NCBI GenBank assembly: GCA_029245345.1
Contig: JAQWPM010000021.1
Span: forward strand, 657,911 to 721,910
Reading direction: 5' to 3'
DNA from: Longimicrobiales bacterium
GTDB lineage: Bacteria; Gemmatimonadota; Gemmatimonadetes; Longimicrobiales; Gaopeijiaceae
DNA: 64,000 nt
Position numbers and translations under genes: made by a program. Positions 52,658 through 61,425 of this stretch are shown piece after piece; the first letter of the stretch is position 1; each line of letters opens with the position of its first letter. Below the pieces are notes generated by a model that had not been told where the DNA came from, did no database searches, and worked only from the letters and a program-made list of their open reading frames with translations.

Positions 52658-53893
52658 TCAGCTCGTCCGATCGTCCGGGCCTAAGTACTTCTCGGTGCCG
52701 CGCCGCCACCATTCGTGCGGGCCTAAGCGATCACCCGGCGCGAACTTGTCCGCGAGCCAAAGCGCGAGCCTGCGAAAGCGCGTGCCCGCCAGTCGGCGCC
52801 ACGCCCGAGGCCAGAAGCCCTCGCCACGATTATACGGGCACACGCGGACGCAGATGGAGCAGTCCGAGTTCTGGTTCGCCCAGAACTTAAAGCACGGTTC
52901 CGCATTCACGGTCCACTTCGTCACGCCGACCAGGTTGGACTTGTTGTACACCTCGTCTGACGGGGGACCATCCGGAATCGCGTTCACCGGGCAAGCATCT
53001 GAACAGCGCCGGCACATGGTGCAGAACTCCTTCACACCGAACGACTTGGGCTGGTCGTGACTCACCGGGAGGTCCGTGAAAATCTTCCCGATGCGAACCC
53101 GGGGGCCGTACTCCTCCGTGATGAGAAGACCCAGTCTTCCATACTCACCGAGCCCAGCCTTAACCGCTAACGGCACGGCGAGCGCGCTGTCGTTCATGGT
53201 CGCGACAGCTCGGTATCCCAAGTTGATGATGTACTGGGCGAGCCCTAGCAGCACGAGCGTGTCATACGAGTACCCGATGCCTGTCGCGGTCCCGCTGAGC
53301 GCCGACGGCACCGTGTCTATGAGATCGCGCTCCATCTCCTGCGCGATCACGATGACGTTGGGCAGGTCGCTCGGAAGCTCCTGAGGCTTCTCTGTTTCGC
53401 CCTGCCGGCTGTACTGGTGCGAGTAGACCCAGCGCTCGTCGTAGCCGGTGATCCCCACGAGGTCCGCGCCGAAGACCTTCGCGACGTGTTTGATCTCCCG
53501 CGCCATTTGGGTCGGTGATTCTACCGGTACCTGCTGGTCAGGTCCCGGGCGATGAACGGTGAACGGATCGAGAAATCCCTCGCGACGATTCTCGTCTTCC
53601 TTGAGCTCAGCAAAGATATCCGGGAGATGCCAAGAGGCGTTTCGAAGGGCGTAGTCCTTCTGCGAGAACCCTTCGGTCTTCTTCCACGTCTTGAGCGGCG
53701 TCCGATACGTCTCAAAAAACCGATCCGTCTTCTCCGAGTGGATCTCTGGGTCCCAGAACGCCCGAGAATAGATGTCGAACTTTTGACTGAACCGTGCGAA
53801 GCGATCGTCGACCGCAAAGCCAGCAGCCGCGTCGTTTGCGGCCGGGTCGGCTACGTCTCCGCCACTCCCGTCTTGGGGCTTCGAGTCGGTCAT
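52658..53893 (-). CDS. reductive-dehalogenase-like double 4Fe-4S protein, no Tat signal
   Basis: The 411-residue protein has the C-terminal half of reductive dehalogenases. FGADLVGITGYDERWVYSH is the cobalamin-side part, and GLGEYGRLGLLITEEYGPRV the cofactor pocket. Two ferredoxin-type clusters follow: CTMCRRCSDACP (C291, C294, C297, C301) and C334 with CSICVRVCP (C345, C348, C352). It lacks a Tat signal, and no membrane anchor (RdhB) gene is next to it, so it should be cytoplasmic. QueG-like epoxyqueuosine reductases share the Fe-S layout, but the GLGExGRLGLLI and YGPRVR blocks favour RdhA. The ATG overlaps the stop of the upstream serine hydrolase (ATGA). Confidence 0.78.
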   Translation of the reverse strand: MTDSKPQDGSGGDVADPAANDAAAGFAVDDRFARFSQKFDIYSRAFWDPEIHSEKTDRFFETYRTPLKTWKKTEGFSQKDYALRNASWHLPDIFAELKEDENRREGFLDPFTVHRPGPDQQVPVESPTQMAREIKHVAKVFGADLVGITGYDERWVYSHQYSRQGETEKPQELPSDLPNVIVIAQEMERDLIDTVPSALSGTATGIGYSYDTLVLLGLAQYIINLGYRAVATMNDSALAVPLAVKAGLGEYGRLGLLITEEYGPRVRIGKIFTDLPVSHDQPKSFGVKEFCTMCRRCSDACPVNAIPDGPPSDEVYNKSNLVGVTKWTVNAEPCFKFWANQNSDCSICVRVCPYNRGEGFWPRAWRRLAGTRFRRLALWLADKFAPGDRLGPHEWWRRGTEKYLGPDDRTS

Positions 53894-55590
53894 CTCGGGA
53901 GACCTCCGTCCATTTTTATGAACCTCAGATTGAGCACCCGCCCACGTGTGGCCCGGAAGCCCGCCACCGCGCCGGAGTCATCCCGTAAGAACTGTATGGA
54001 CCCAAGCGGGAACACCTGCGTGAAGAAAGCGTCTGCGCGCCCCTCGGAATTGAGCGGGATCTCGCCGAGTTTGAGGTTGTAGACCGCCAGCCCTCCTTCG
54101 ATCTGACGGATCTCGTAGATCGTCTCGATTTCCGGGCTGTAGTAGTGGCCGGTGTAGTCCGCGAACTCTGGGCTCACGGCCTCTCGACGCGCCATGATCT
54201 CGACACCAGACTGGCGCTGCAGCAACGTGATCGAGTCCGCCGCCTCGCCGACGTGAAACGTCAGCGACACCGGGAAGTCCTCAGCCTGGAAAGTGGTTGA
54301 GGACGTGGCCGTGAGGCGCACCGTGTCCGGACTCGTCGCCCAGAGCGCACCCTCACGCACTTCAAGCTCTACCACACCAATAGGGCTCGCGAATCGACCC
54401 TCGAGGGCCTCGAGGTCTGCTTGCGAGAGTTGGACTTCCCCGGACTCATCCGATGCAGTCTCACCCGCAGGTGCGGGCGGCGCGCCCAGTTCGTCCTCGA
54501 GAAGGATCATGGTGATCCGCATGTCCCGAAGGGCCGGATTCCCCGTTGCCAGATTCGACAGAACCACGATCCCCAACTCCTGCTCGGGGAACCACGACAC
54601 GTTGCTCCTGAATCCGGCATCCGACCCGCCGTGCCCAACCCGCGGCACGCCCCGGAACGGGCCGACCGACAGGCCGAGTCCGTAGCCGACCGTGTCGCCA
54701 TCCGTGAGCACCGCTCGGGTCTGCATCGCGCGGTGCGACTCCGGGTTTCCGACCTCAACAGTCCGGAAGTTGTCGAGCCACGCGACGAGATCTTCCGCCG
54801 TCGTGAAGAGGCTGGTAGCTCCGTGGTTCGCGAAGCTCAGAACACGCTTCTCGAAGCCACCACCAGGACGGGTTGCATAGGAATAGGCTCGGTTCGGCAC
54901 CACGTGTCGGTGGTCATCGTGCACGTGAGTAGCTCCCATCCCCAACGGCTGGAAGATCCTCTCGCCGACGAAGTCCTGAAACGGCATCCCTGATACTCGT
55001 TCGACTAGGTCAGCCGCGAGGCTGAAGCCCATGTTGCTGTATAGGTACCGGGTACCGGGTTCGAAGTTGAGTTCCTCTTGTTTCGAGAGGAGTCGCCTCA
55101 CGTGCTCTTTGGTGATGACGTCGTCCATCCGCCAGCCAGCCATCGCCAAGAGCTGCCACTGGTCACGCACTCCGCTCGTGTGCTGCAGCAGATGTCGAGG
55201 TGTAACCAGACCGCCCATATCCGGGACCTCGGGCATGTGCGTCCGAATGTCGTCGTCGAGGTCCAGCTTCCCTTCCGCGGCCAACAAGAGAACCGCCATC
55301 GCCGTGAACTGCTTCGACACGGATGCCACGTGGAAAACGGTTTCAGGAGTTATAGGGAGCCCGTACTCCAACTGGGCACTACCAAAACCCCGAGAGTAGA
55401 TGATCTCCCCTCCGCGGATAATCGCTACGGAAGCGCCCGGGGACTCCGGGGTTTCCAGGTCGGAGAACACTTCGGTGATCCGCGTCTCCTGATCAGTCGT
55501 CAGTGCCTGCGCCGCGACCGCCGCCGGGGCGAACAAAAACAGAGGAGCGACGAGCATTGCACCGGTCGCCACCAAGCGAAACCGCTTCAT
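53890..55590 (-). CDS. secreted serine hydrolase (class C beta-lactamase family) with C-terminal extension
   Basis: ATG 55590 (GGGAGG seven bases upstream) starts a signal peptide (MKRFRLVATGAMLVAPLFLF). The 566-residue enzyme has all three motifs: SVSK (S90, K93), YSN (Y184, N186) and HGGSDAG in place of KTG. A beta-rich C-terminal part of about 180 residues (lipocalin-like, YTGHYYSPEIETIYEIRQIE) follows, as in other ampC-type esterases/D-aminopeptidases. Its ATG overlaps the ATPase stop, so it is in one operon with the ATPase and the Rdh-like gene. Confidence 0.9.
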   Translation of the reverse strand: MKRFRLVATGAMLVAPLFLFAPAAVAAQALTTDQETRITEVFSDLETPESPGASVAIIRGGEIIYSRGFGSAQLEYGLPITPETVFHVASVSKQFTAMAVLLLAAEGKLDLDDDIRTHMPEVPDMGGLVTPRHLLQHTSGVRDQWQLLAMAGWRMDDVITKEHVRRLLSKQEELNFEPGTRYLYSNMGFSLAADLVERVSGMPFQDFVGERIFQPLGMGATHVHDDHRHVVPNRAYSYATRPGGGFEKRVLSFANHGATSLFTTAEDLVAWLDNFRTVEVGNPESHRAMQTRAVLTDGDTVGYGLGLSVGPFRGVPRVGHGGSDAGFRSNVSWFPEQELGIVVLSNLATGNPALRDMRITMILLEDELGAPPAPAGETASDESGEVQLSQADLEALEGRFASPIGVVELEVREGALWATSPDTVRLTATSSTTFQAEDFPVSLTFHVGEAADSITLLQRQSGVEIMARREAVSPEFADYTGHYYSPEIETIYEIRQIEGGLAVYNLKLGEIPLNSEGRADAFFTQVFPLGSIQFLRDDSGAVAGFRATRGRVLNLRFIKMDGGLPR

Positions 55591-56423
55591 TCCTGGTCCT
55601 CCCAAATCCTGCGCAAGTACCGCTCAGGGGCCTGCAAGAAGTCACGCACCAGAGTCACAGACTCAAGGTCGTCAAAGCCGACGGGACTCACAGCCCCGTT
55701 GTCGAATGAGTAGATCGTCGCGCCCGGAATGGCCATCAAGATGGGTGAGTGCGTCGCAATCACGAACTGCGAGCCGGTCCGGACCGAGTCCCGGATCATC
55801 GCTAAGAAACCGAGTTGGCTTTGCGGAGAAAGCGCCGCCTCTGGCTCATCCAGCAAAAATAGGCCCTGGGGGACCAAGCGCTGCGCGAAGAGGTTCAGAA
55901 ATGCCTCTCCGTGTGATGCCGCATCCGGGTTTCGTCCATACCGACCCTCCATTTGCCCTATCGAGGCGCGATGCGGCCCTTTGGCGAGGGTACGGGCGTA
56001 GTTCGACGACCCTGCCAAGTCTCGATCAATCCGGGCGACCTCCGCCTCGTGCTCCGCGCGCATGGAAGCGAGTTGCTTCTGGAAGCCGAAGAAGTCCTCG
56101 GCACGCAGGAAGAAGCCACGATGGGTGCGACCGCGCCACATCAACCGAAGGCGATTGGCCAGTCGGCGCTGCGCCACGAGTGTCTTGTCCGTCTCGAGAC
56201 GCGATGAGCCAACCGCGGGCAACTTGCACGCGATCGCGAGCGCCTCCATGAACGTCGACTTCCCCGTCCCGTTTTCTCCAACCAGGACAGTGACCGGAGT
56301 CTCTAGCGGCATCGAATCAAGTGACGCGATAGACGGCACCGTAAACGGGAAGCCCTCGGCTTGCTCCGGCTTCCGATACCGGACGCCGGATAGCTGGGTG
56401 CCTATAGAATGGCTGACGGTCAG
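55587..56423 (-). CDS. AAA-type (RecF/SMC-like) ATPase, probable CTG start
   Basis: The frame from GTG 56339 is too short. In frame upstream, GVRYRKPEQAEGFPFTVPSI matches the N-terminal strand and PFxxPxIxxL of the family, but no ATG, GTG or TTG occurs before the TAA at 56436-56438. CTG 56423 has AAAGGGG seven bases upstream, so I use it (278 residues). Walker A is GENGTGKST (about 49-57), Walker B is GLFLLDEPEAALSPQ (about 195) and the switch His is in FVIATHSPILM. It resembles predicted ATPases of the AAA_21/23 type. Role unknown. Confidence 0.78.
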   Translation of the reverse strand: MTVSHSIGTQLSGVRYRKPEQAEGFPFTVPSIASLDSMPLETPVTVLVGENGTGKSTFMEALAIACKLPAVGSSRLETDKTLVAQRRLANRLRLMWRGRTHRGFFLRAEDFFGFQKQLASMRAEHEAEVARIDRDLAGSSNYARTLAKGPHRASIGQMEGRYGRNPDAASHGEAFLNLFAQRLVPQGLFLLDEPEAALSPQSQLGFLAMIRDSVRTGSQFVIATHSPILMAIPGATIYSFDNGAVSPVGFDDLESVTLVRDFLQAPERYLRRIWEDQE

Positions 56424-56483
56424 CTTCGAACCCCTTTATCGCGTAGACCCTGTGAACGTACGCGGACCGACCACATGAAAGAA

Positions 56484-56508
56484 GGCGGTCACCCGTCGGG
56501 TGACCGCC
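56484..56508 (-). terminator. hairpin terminator downstream of the 48-aa gene
   Basis: Perfect 11-bp stem GGCGGTCACCC / GGGTGACCGCC with a 3-base loop GTC. On the minus strand it is followed by TTCTTTC. It lies 53 bases after the stop of the small gene at 56561 and before the ATPase operon. Confidence 0.7.
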
Positions 56509-56560
56509 TCCACTCTTTCCGCCAAGTAGGCTCACGCAATCAGCGCGCCTATTCGAGCAG

Positions 56561-56707
56561 CTACAGTTCCTCGAGTTCCTTTCGGGCACGATCTAGGATC
56601 TCGCGCACCTTCTCGGTCTGTTCGAAGTCCGACTTCGCGACGGCCTTGAAGGCCGCCTTCGAGAGACGACCCCAGCTCCCCCAGATCTCAGCAGACTCTG
56701 GACCCAT
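56561..56707 (-). CDS. small helical protein (48 aa)
   Basis: Below the size usually listed as an open frame. ATG 56707 to TAG 56561-56563 encodes a highly charged protein: MGPESAEIWGSWGRLSKAAF, then KAVAKSDFEQTEKVREILDR, then ARKELEEL. The last 25 residues form an ideal amphipathic helix. The codon choice is normal for the genome and a hairpin terminator follows. No family is recognised. Confidence 0.55.
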   Translation of the reverse strand: MGPESAEIWGSWGRLSKAAFKAVAKSDFEQTEKVREILDRARKELEEL

Positions 56708-56781
56708 GTTGGCGCCCCAATCCTTTCCAACCTGTGGCGCGCGCCCAGATGGCCTCGACCTCCTCTTTGTAATGAGCGCTT

Positions 56782-56982
56782 TCAGAAGAGAGTCGCGAAG
56801 TCGCCGTCGCTGAGGAACGTGAGGCCACCCGACGCACCGTCTGTCTTCGCGACGGCCTATTCCTGCATATTCGCCGCACGTTGGAGAATCGCGCCGACTT
56901 CGTCGTCTCCAAAACGCTTCCCCGGCCGTTTCTCCGGAAGGATCGTCTTCTCCTCTTCGTCGCTCAATCCAAGCTCCTCAAC
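56782..56982 (-). pseudogene. remnant of a small regulatory-type protein gene, in-frame stop
   Basis: The minus-strand frame reads VEELGLSDEEEKTILPEKRP, GKRFGDDEVGAILQRAANMQ, E, then TAG (56857-56859). In the same frame it continues AVAKTDGASGGLTFLSDGDF to TGA at 56782. The pattern F-x-D-x-E-V-x-x-I-L-x-x-A-x-x-x-Q followed by G-L-T-L-x-E resembles a repeat seen in many Gemmatimonadota membrane proteins, where the two parts are joined without a stop. No start is present. I read it as a nonsense-mutated fragment. Confidence 0.5.
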
Positions 56983-57012
56983 CCCATTTGCCGGCGCGCA
57001 TCGTGCACGACA

Positions 57013-60000
57013 TCAGCGTCGTCCCCGCCTGGGTACCGCAACAGGCTCACCAGGATCCGGACGCACACCAGCCGCATCCAGTTTCCGATAGAACGCCGGG
57101 ACATGAGTCGTGATGTATTCGTTGATCGACTCCACCACTGCCGGCACGAGGTCCCACGCCCGATCGATCGCCGCTAGGGCGTCCGCACTCGGCGGACCTC
57201 CATTACGCTCAAGACCGGACGCTGCACGCCCGGGGCTCGCGCTCTGCATCTCACTGCGAAGCGAATCGAGCGCCTCTGTGAGCTGTGCAGCTTCTTCCGT
57301 GAGTCCCTCATCCGCACCGGACTCGTCGAGAAGCTCCGTGGCTTCGTTGAGCTGCCCCGTCAGACGCTGGAGCGCGCGGTTGGCCAGTGTCATCGTGCCG
57401 TTGATCTCTGCGGCACTCCTCGCGGCACTCTGACGAGCGCGAAGAGCAACCATGTTCACCTCAGCACGCGGATCGAGCTGCACCGTCACCTCCTGCTGCA
57501 CGACCTGGTCGGCTGTTTCGAGCTGAACGACATAGCTGCCCGGCAGTACCAGTGGGCCCTGCGGAGAACCGCCGCCTCGCCCACCGCCCCCACCGCCGCC
57601 ACCGCCGCCACCCGGCGCCTGTGGTGGAATCTCGATCGGGGCGGACTCCCTGAGATTCCAAACGACACGGTTCATGCCTTCGTCCCCGCTCGCCTCGAGC
57701 TCGCGGACGGTCTGTCCGGTCGCCGTGAGGATCTTCACCACCGCGTCCTCCTGCTCGCCCGCCAGCCAATACTGAATCACCGCGCCGTCAGGCGGGTTCT
57801 CCGACTCATAGAGGTCGCCCCAGAAAGGCCAGCCACCCAATCGGAAGTACTCCGTCGCGGTCGGCGTTGGGAACAGATATGCGCTCTTATCGAAGACTGT
57901 TCCTCCCGCCATGTGTTCGAGCGGCGAGAGGTCGTCCAGGATCAGAATGCTGCGACCATGCGTGCCTAAGACGAGGTCGTTGTCCCGAGGGTGAATGACG
58001 ATGTCGTCCACCGGAACCGTCGGCATACCCGTCATGCGATTCCACATCTGGCCGCGGTCGACCGACACGAACACACCTTGCTCGTTCCCGACAAAGAGGA
58101 GGTTCTGACTCCCAGGGTGCTCACGCACGGCATTCACGGACCAGGCCGGAAGTCCGTTCGTGATCATCTCCCACGAATCACCAAAGTCTTCACTGACGTA
58201 GACGTACGCTTGGTAGTCATCGTCCCAATGACGGTCGAAGGACGCGTACACCCGCCCGGCCACGTGATGTGATGCATCGATTCGACTCACGTAGGAAAAT
58301 GCCGGCAGATCGTCCACGTTCGCGGCCACGTTCGTCCACGTGGCACCGCCGTCCTGCGTCACCTGAATGTTTCCATCGTCTGTACCCACATACACGATGT
58401 CCGCGGAAAGCGGAGACTCTTCGACCACTGAAATCGTGCCGTACTGACTCTGCCCATCGTGGCGGGACAACGTCGCGTCAGTCACCAACTCACCCATAAT
58501 GGGCAGCGAGTCACGGTCGATGTTGTTGGTCAGATCCGGGCTGGCCTCTTCCCACGTCAGGCCCTGATCCAGAGAGCGCATCAGGTGGTTGTTGGCGACA
58601 TAGATCGTGTTGGAATTGTGCTGAGAGATGGCAATGGGGGCATTCCAGTTGTAGCGATACGCCTCCACTTCACCGTCCGGCCCCGGGCGAGGATTCGGAC
58701 GCATGGTCAGGGCCTCCCCGGTCGCCAAGTTCACCCTACCTGAGTTGCCGCCCTGCGACTCGGTGTATACGAGGTTCGGATTGTTGGGGTCGATCTTGTT
58801 GTAGAAACCGTCCCCTCCCCAGATGTCGACCCAGTCACGGTTCTTCACCCCGTATGGAGTATTGGTCTCGTTGGGGGCGCACCAAGAGCTGTTGTCTTGT
58901 AGGCCGCCGCACACCTTGTACGGCTCGCTCATATCAACGCCGATCTCGTAGAACTGCCCGATCGCGAGGTTGTTGTGGTGTCGCCACGTCTGCCCACCAT
59001 CCCAGCTCGTGGAAATACCGCCGTCGCTGCCCAGCACCACGTAGTCCGAGTTATTGGGATCGATCCACAAGGCATGGTGGTCAACATGGATATTTTCCGC
59101 CGCATCACCCTGCCACCACGTCTTTCCGCCATCATCCGATGCGGAGAACGCCACGCCGCCCAGGTAAATACGCTCAGGGTTATTCGGGTCGATCCGCACC
59201 ATGCTGAAGTACATGGGACGGGGGTTCCTGGTGGATACACGCTCCCAGCTCTCACCACGATCCGTCGACTTGTAGAGGCCCCGCCCACGCTGGTTCGACT
59301 CAATGAGGGCGTACACGAGGTTGCCGTCGCGCCGGTACACGTCGATGCCGATGCGTCCCTTGTCACCTGCCGGAAGCCCCTCGGTCAGCTCTGTCCATGT
59401 GGCTCCGCCGTCCGTGCTACGATAGAGACCACTGCCGTCTCCGCCCGCGCTGAAGCCGAATGACTTCCGCTCGCGTTGGTACATCGCCGCAAAGAGTGTG
59501 TTGGGGTCAGACGGATCCATGACCATGTCAATGGCACCGGTGTGTTCATCGATGTACAGGACGCGCTCCCAGTTCGCGCCGCCGTCCACTGTTTTATAGA
59601 CCCCGCGCTCTTCATTTGAGCCGAACAGGTGCCCCACCGCCGCCACATAGACCACGTCAGGATTACTCGGGTGGATCGCGATCTTGCTGATGTGCCGCGT
59701 CTCGGTGAGGCCCATGTCGCTCCATGTCTGGCCACCGTCCGTGGACTTGAAGACACCACAGCCCCAGGGAGAACTCTGGCGATTCTGGGGTTCACCCGTC
59801 CCGACCCACACCACGTTGGGATTGGCTTGATAGACCGTGACGTCACCCACAGAAGCGCACTCTTGATCGTCGAAGAGCGGCGTCCACGACATGCCGTTGT
59901 TTTCCGTCAACCAGACTCCGCCCGTCGCGAGGCCTACATAGAAGCTCGTCGGCTTCGATTCAATCGGTGCGACATCGGCGACACGTCCCCCCATGATTGC

Positions 60001-60120
60001 CGGACCGATCTCACGGAAGTGCATCCCGTCGATAGCCGTCTGAAGCGGCGTTTGGGCGTGAAGCTCGGGGACCATCAGCGTCGCGAGCGCGAGCGCGAGA
60101 ACCACAAAACGGCGGAACAT
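57013..60120 (-). CDS. secreted sortilin/VPS10-like 10-bladed propeller protein 1
   Basis: ATG 60120 (GGAGAGGAG upstream) starts a signal peptide (MFRRFVVLALALATLMVPEL to HAQ). The 1035-residue protein consists of BNR/sortilin-type repeats, each with the Asp-box S-x-D-x-G-x-x-W: STDGGQTWSDM, TVDGGANWERV, STDGGATWTEL, STDRGESWERV and others. After about residue 770 comes a beta domain and an 11-Gly tract (PGGGGGGGGGGG, about 840) before a helical C-terminal region. Such proteins are annotated as glycosyl hydrolases, but catalytic residues are not proven. It is the same family as the partial gene at 63249-64000. Confidence 0.85.
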   Translation of the reverse strand: MFRRFVVLALALATLMVPELHAQTPLQTAIDGMHFREIGPAIMGGRVADVAPIESKPTSFYVGLATGGVWLTENNGMSWTPLFDDQECASVGDVTVYQANPNVVWVGTGEPQNRQSSPWGCGVFKSTDGGQTWSDMGLTETRHISKIAIHPSNPDVVYVAAVGHLFGSNEERGVYKTVDGGANWERVLYIDEHTGAIDMVMDPSDPNTLFAAMYQRERKSFGFSAGGDGSGLYRSTDGGATWTELTEGLPAGDKGRIGIDVYRRDGNLVYALIESNQRGRGLYKSTDRGESWERVSTRNPRPMYFSMVRIDPNNPERIYLGGVAFSASDDGGKTWWQGDAAENIHVDHHALWIDPNNSDYVVLGSDGGISTSWDGGQTWRHHNNLAIGQFYEIGVDMSEPYKVCGGLQDNSSWCAPNETNTPYGVKNRDWVDIWGGDGFYNKIDPNNPNLVYTESQGGNSGRVNLATGEALTMRPNPRPGPDGEVEAYRYNWNAPIAISQHNSNTIYVANNHLMRSLDQGLTWEEASPDLTNNIDRDSLPIMGELVTDATLSRHDGQSQYGTISVVEESPLSADIVYVGTDDGNIQVTQDGGATWTNVAANVDDLPAFSYVSRIDASHHVAGRVYASFDRHWDDDYQAYVYVSEDFGDSWEMITNGLPAWSVNAVREHPGSQNLLFVGNEQGVFVSVDRGQMWNRMTGMPTVPVDDIVIHPRDNDLVLGTHGRSILILDDLSPLEHMAGGTVFDKSAYLFPTPTATEYFRLGGWPFWGDLYESENPPDGAVIQYWLAGEQEDAVVKILTATGQTVRELEASGDEGMNRVVWNLRESAPIEIPPQAPGGGGGGGGGGGRGGGSPQGPLVLPGSYVVQLETADQVVQQEVTVQLDPRAEVNMVALRARQSAARSAAEINGTMTLANRALQRLTGQLNEATELLDESGADEGLTEEAAQLTEALDSLRSEMQSASPGRAASGLERNGGPPSADALAAIDRAWDLVPAVVESINEYITTHVPAFYRKLDAAGVRPDPGEPVAVPRRGRR

Positions 60121-60542
60121 GGAAACTCCTCTCCATTGGATGTGCAGAGGAGTAAACGGCCGGCGTTGACCGCCCGCCGCAAGGGGCGAGCAGCCGCGAG
60201 CCGAGAGCCCCACGCCGGCTGGCGCAGGGGCTGCTCAGTCAGATAGACGATCGAGTTGAGCATGAGGTAGAACCACGTCATGTCTTCGTCGAGCCGCCCA
60301 ATCGTCGCCATGGCATCGTGCTGAATGACGTAAGCGAAGCCCATCGTAGCAGACAGCTTGCTCGTGTACCGAGGTGTACGTGTCAGGTCGAGTTCATTGG
60401 CGGAGTGGATCTCCGCGAGAGCTCCCTGCTCCTCAGCACTGAACGAATGGGAATCAGCACCAAAGTTGATGTCCCTGGCCGGCCGGAATGCCATCTCGAG
60501 TGCCCTGTCTTGAAGACCGTGGCTCCCGGTGTGGGCGGGCAT
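60075..60542 (-). other. uncertain open frame upstream of the VPS10-like gene
   Basis: A 155-codon minus-strand frame. The part 60240-60540 looks protein-like (FGADSHSFSAEEQGALAEIH, GFAYVIQHDAMATIGRLDED, MTWFYLMLNSIVYLTEQ). The rest, which overlaps the start and leader of the propeller gene, reads as Arg-rich, non-coding-type sequence. I recognise no family. It could be a real gene whose stop was lost, or chance. Confidence 0.25.
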
Positions 60543-60627
60543 GTCCGGAGAAGTCCCACAAAATTTGACACTGATATCGGGGCACCCGACCTTCGCCGAA
60601 GAAATTCAGCCGTCCCGGAGACCGGCC

Positions 60628-60969
60628 ATGCGCAAGCTCGCATCCCTCCGGTTCTTGGCCATTTGTGCGGCTCCCTTGGCCGCTCAGGACTTCGATCGAC
60701 CCGATGGCTGGACCGTTCGTTTTGGTCGCCCCGGACAGACCGAAGCAGACCTCGACACATGCGTCGAGATGCCTCCAGGCTGGCATGTCGGATCCGGTCC
60801 GGCAGCCCTCTACTGGGGCCCTGACATGGACATTCCTGGCGACCTCAGAGCTGAGCAGGTCGCGACCGTGCCTCGCTCAGAAGCGAGCGTAGACGGTGTC
60901 TTTGGCTTCCGAGTGAATCACGCACTGAATCTTCATATCTCGAAGATCGAGATCACGCCACTGGGTTGA
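60628..60969 (+). pseudogene. secreted protein gene with apparent internal deletion
   Basis: ATG 60628 (GGAG eight bases upstream) encodes 113 residues with a signal-like start (MRKLASLRFLAICAAPLAAQ). It has a block WTVRFGRPGQ, VEMPPGWHVGSGPAALYWGP, then GVFGFRVNHALNLHISKIEI. In relatives I recall, the block from MPPGWH to the GxxGxRxNH end is separated by about 90 residues. Here it is joined after RAEQVATV. The frame is open, so the protein may still be made, but most of the central domain is missing. Confidence 0.45.
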
Positions 60970-60972
60970 AGC

Positions 60973-61344
60973 TCAGCTGGGGGTCACGTCGCTGGTCGCG
61001 GTGATGTCGTCCTCCGTGCCTTGCACTCCATCTGCCCCCATGGAGCCGACGGTGTAACCCCTCCTCCCCTGCTCCAGGTAATAAGCATTGCCCCAAGGGT
61101 CCTCGCCCACGCCGGAAAAGTCACGGCGCAGCCAAGCCTCCCAATTCCCGGGGAAGCCCTCGCCTCGCCCTAGACGCACGTCCAGCTGCTCTGTCATGGC
61201 GTCGAGGCGAGCGGGAACGAGCTTGGCGTTCACGCTGTTCACAATAGGCGCGAAGTAGTCGCTCTGGATCTTGGCCCGCGAACTCGGTACCGCCATCGCG
61301 ATAGCAAGGAGCGCGAACGCAAGCACCACAATGTTTTTGATCAT
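60973..61344 (-). CDS. GspG-like (type II secretion major pseudopilin C-domain) protein
   Basis: The 123-residue protein has an N-terminal hydrophobic segment (MIKNIVVLAFALLAIAMAVP) and the GspG C-terminal calcium loop: DPWGNAYYLEQGRRGYTVGS, then GADGVQGTEDDIT. The prepilin cleavage site G-(F/Y)-T-L-x-E is absent, so it is probably not a pseudopilin but a secreted or anchored relative. No other secretion gene is nearby. Confidence 0.7.
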   Translation of the reverse strand: MIKNIVVLAFALLAIAMAVPSSRAKIQSDYFAPIVNSVNAKLVPARLDAMTEQLDVRLGRGEGFPGNWEAWLRRDFSGVGEDPWGNAYYLEQGRRGYTVGSMGADGVQGTEDDITATSDVTPS

Positions 61345-61425
61345 GTCAGCAATGTTGAGCCGGGAGGGCGATTCGTATCGCTAAAGCTGCTCCGATCGCG
61401 GGCATCTGACCAGGGATTCGTGAAC

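Noticed and set aside
57580..57620. Run of GCC/CCG repeats as a possible regulatory or unstable repeat
   Set aside because: It encodes the poly-Gly tract of the propeller protein in frame; ordinary coding explanation.
57013..60120. Sialidase call for the propeller protein
   Set aside because: Asp-boxes are present, but the sialidase Arg triad and nucleophile Tyr are not evident; the sortilin-type repeat is what can be supported.
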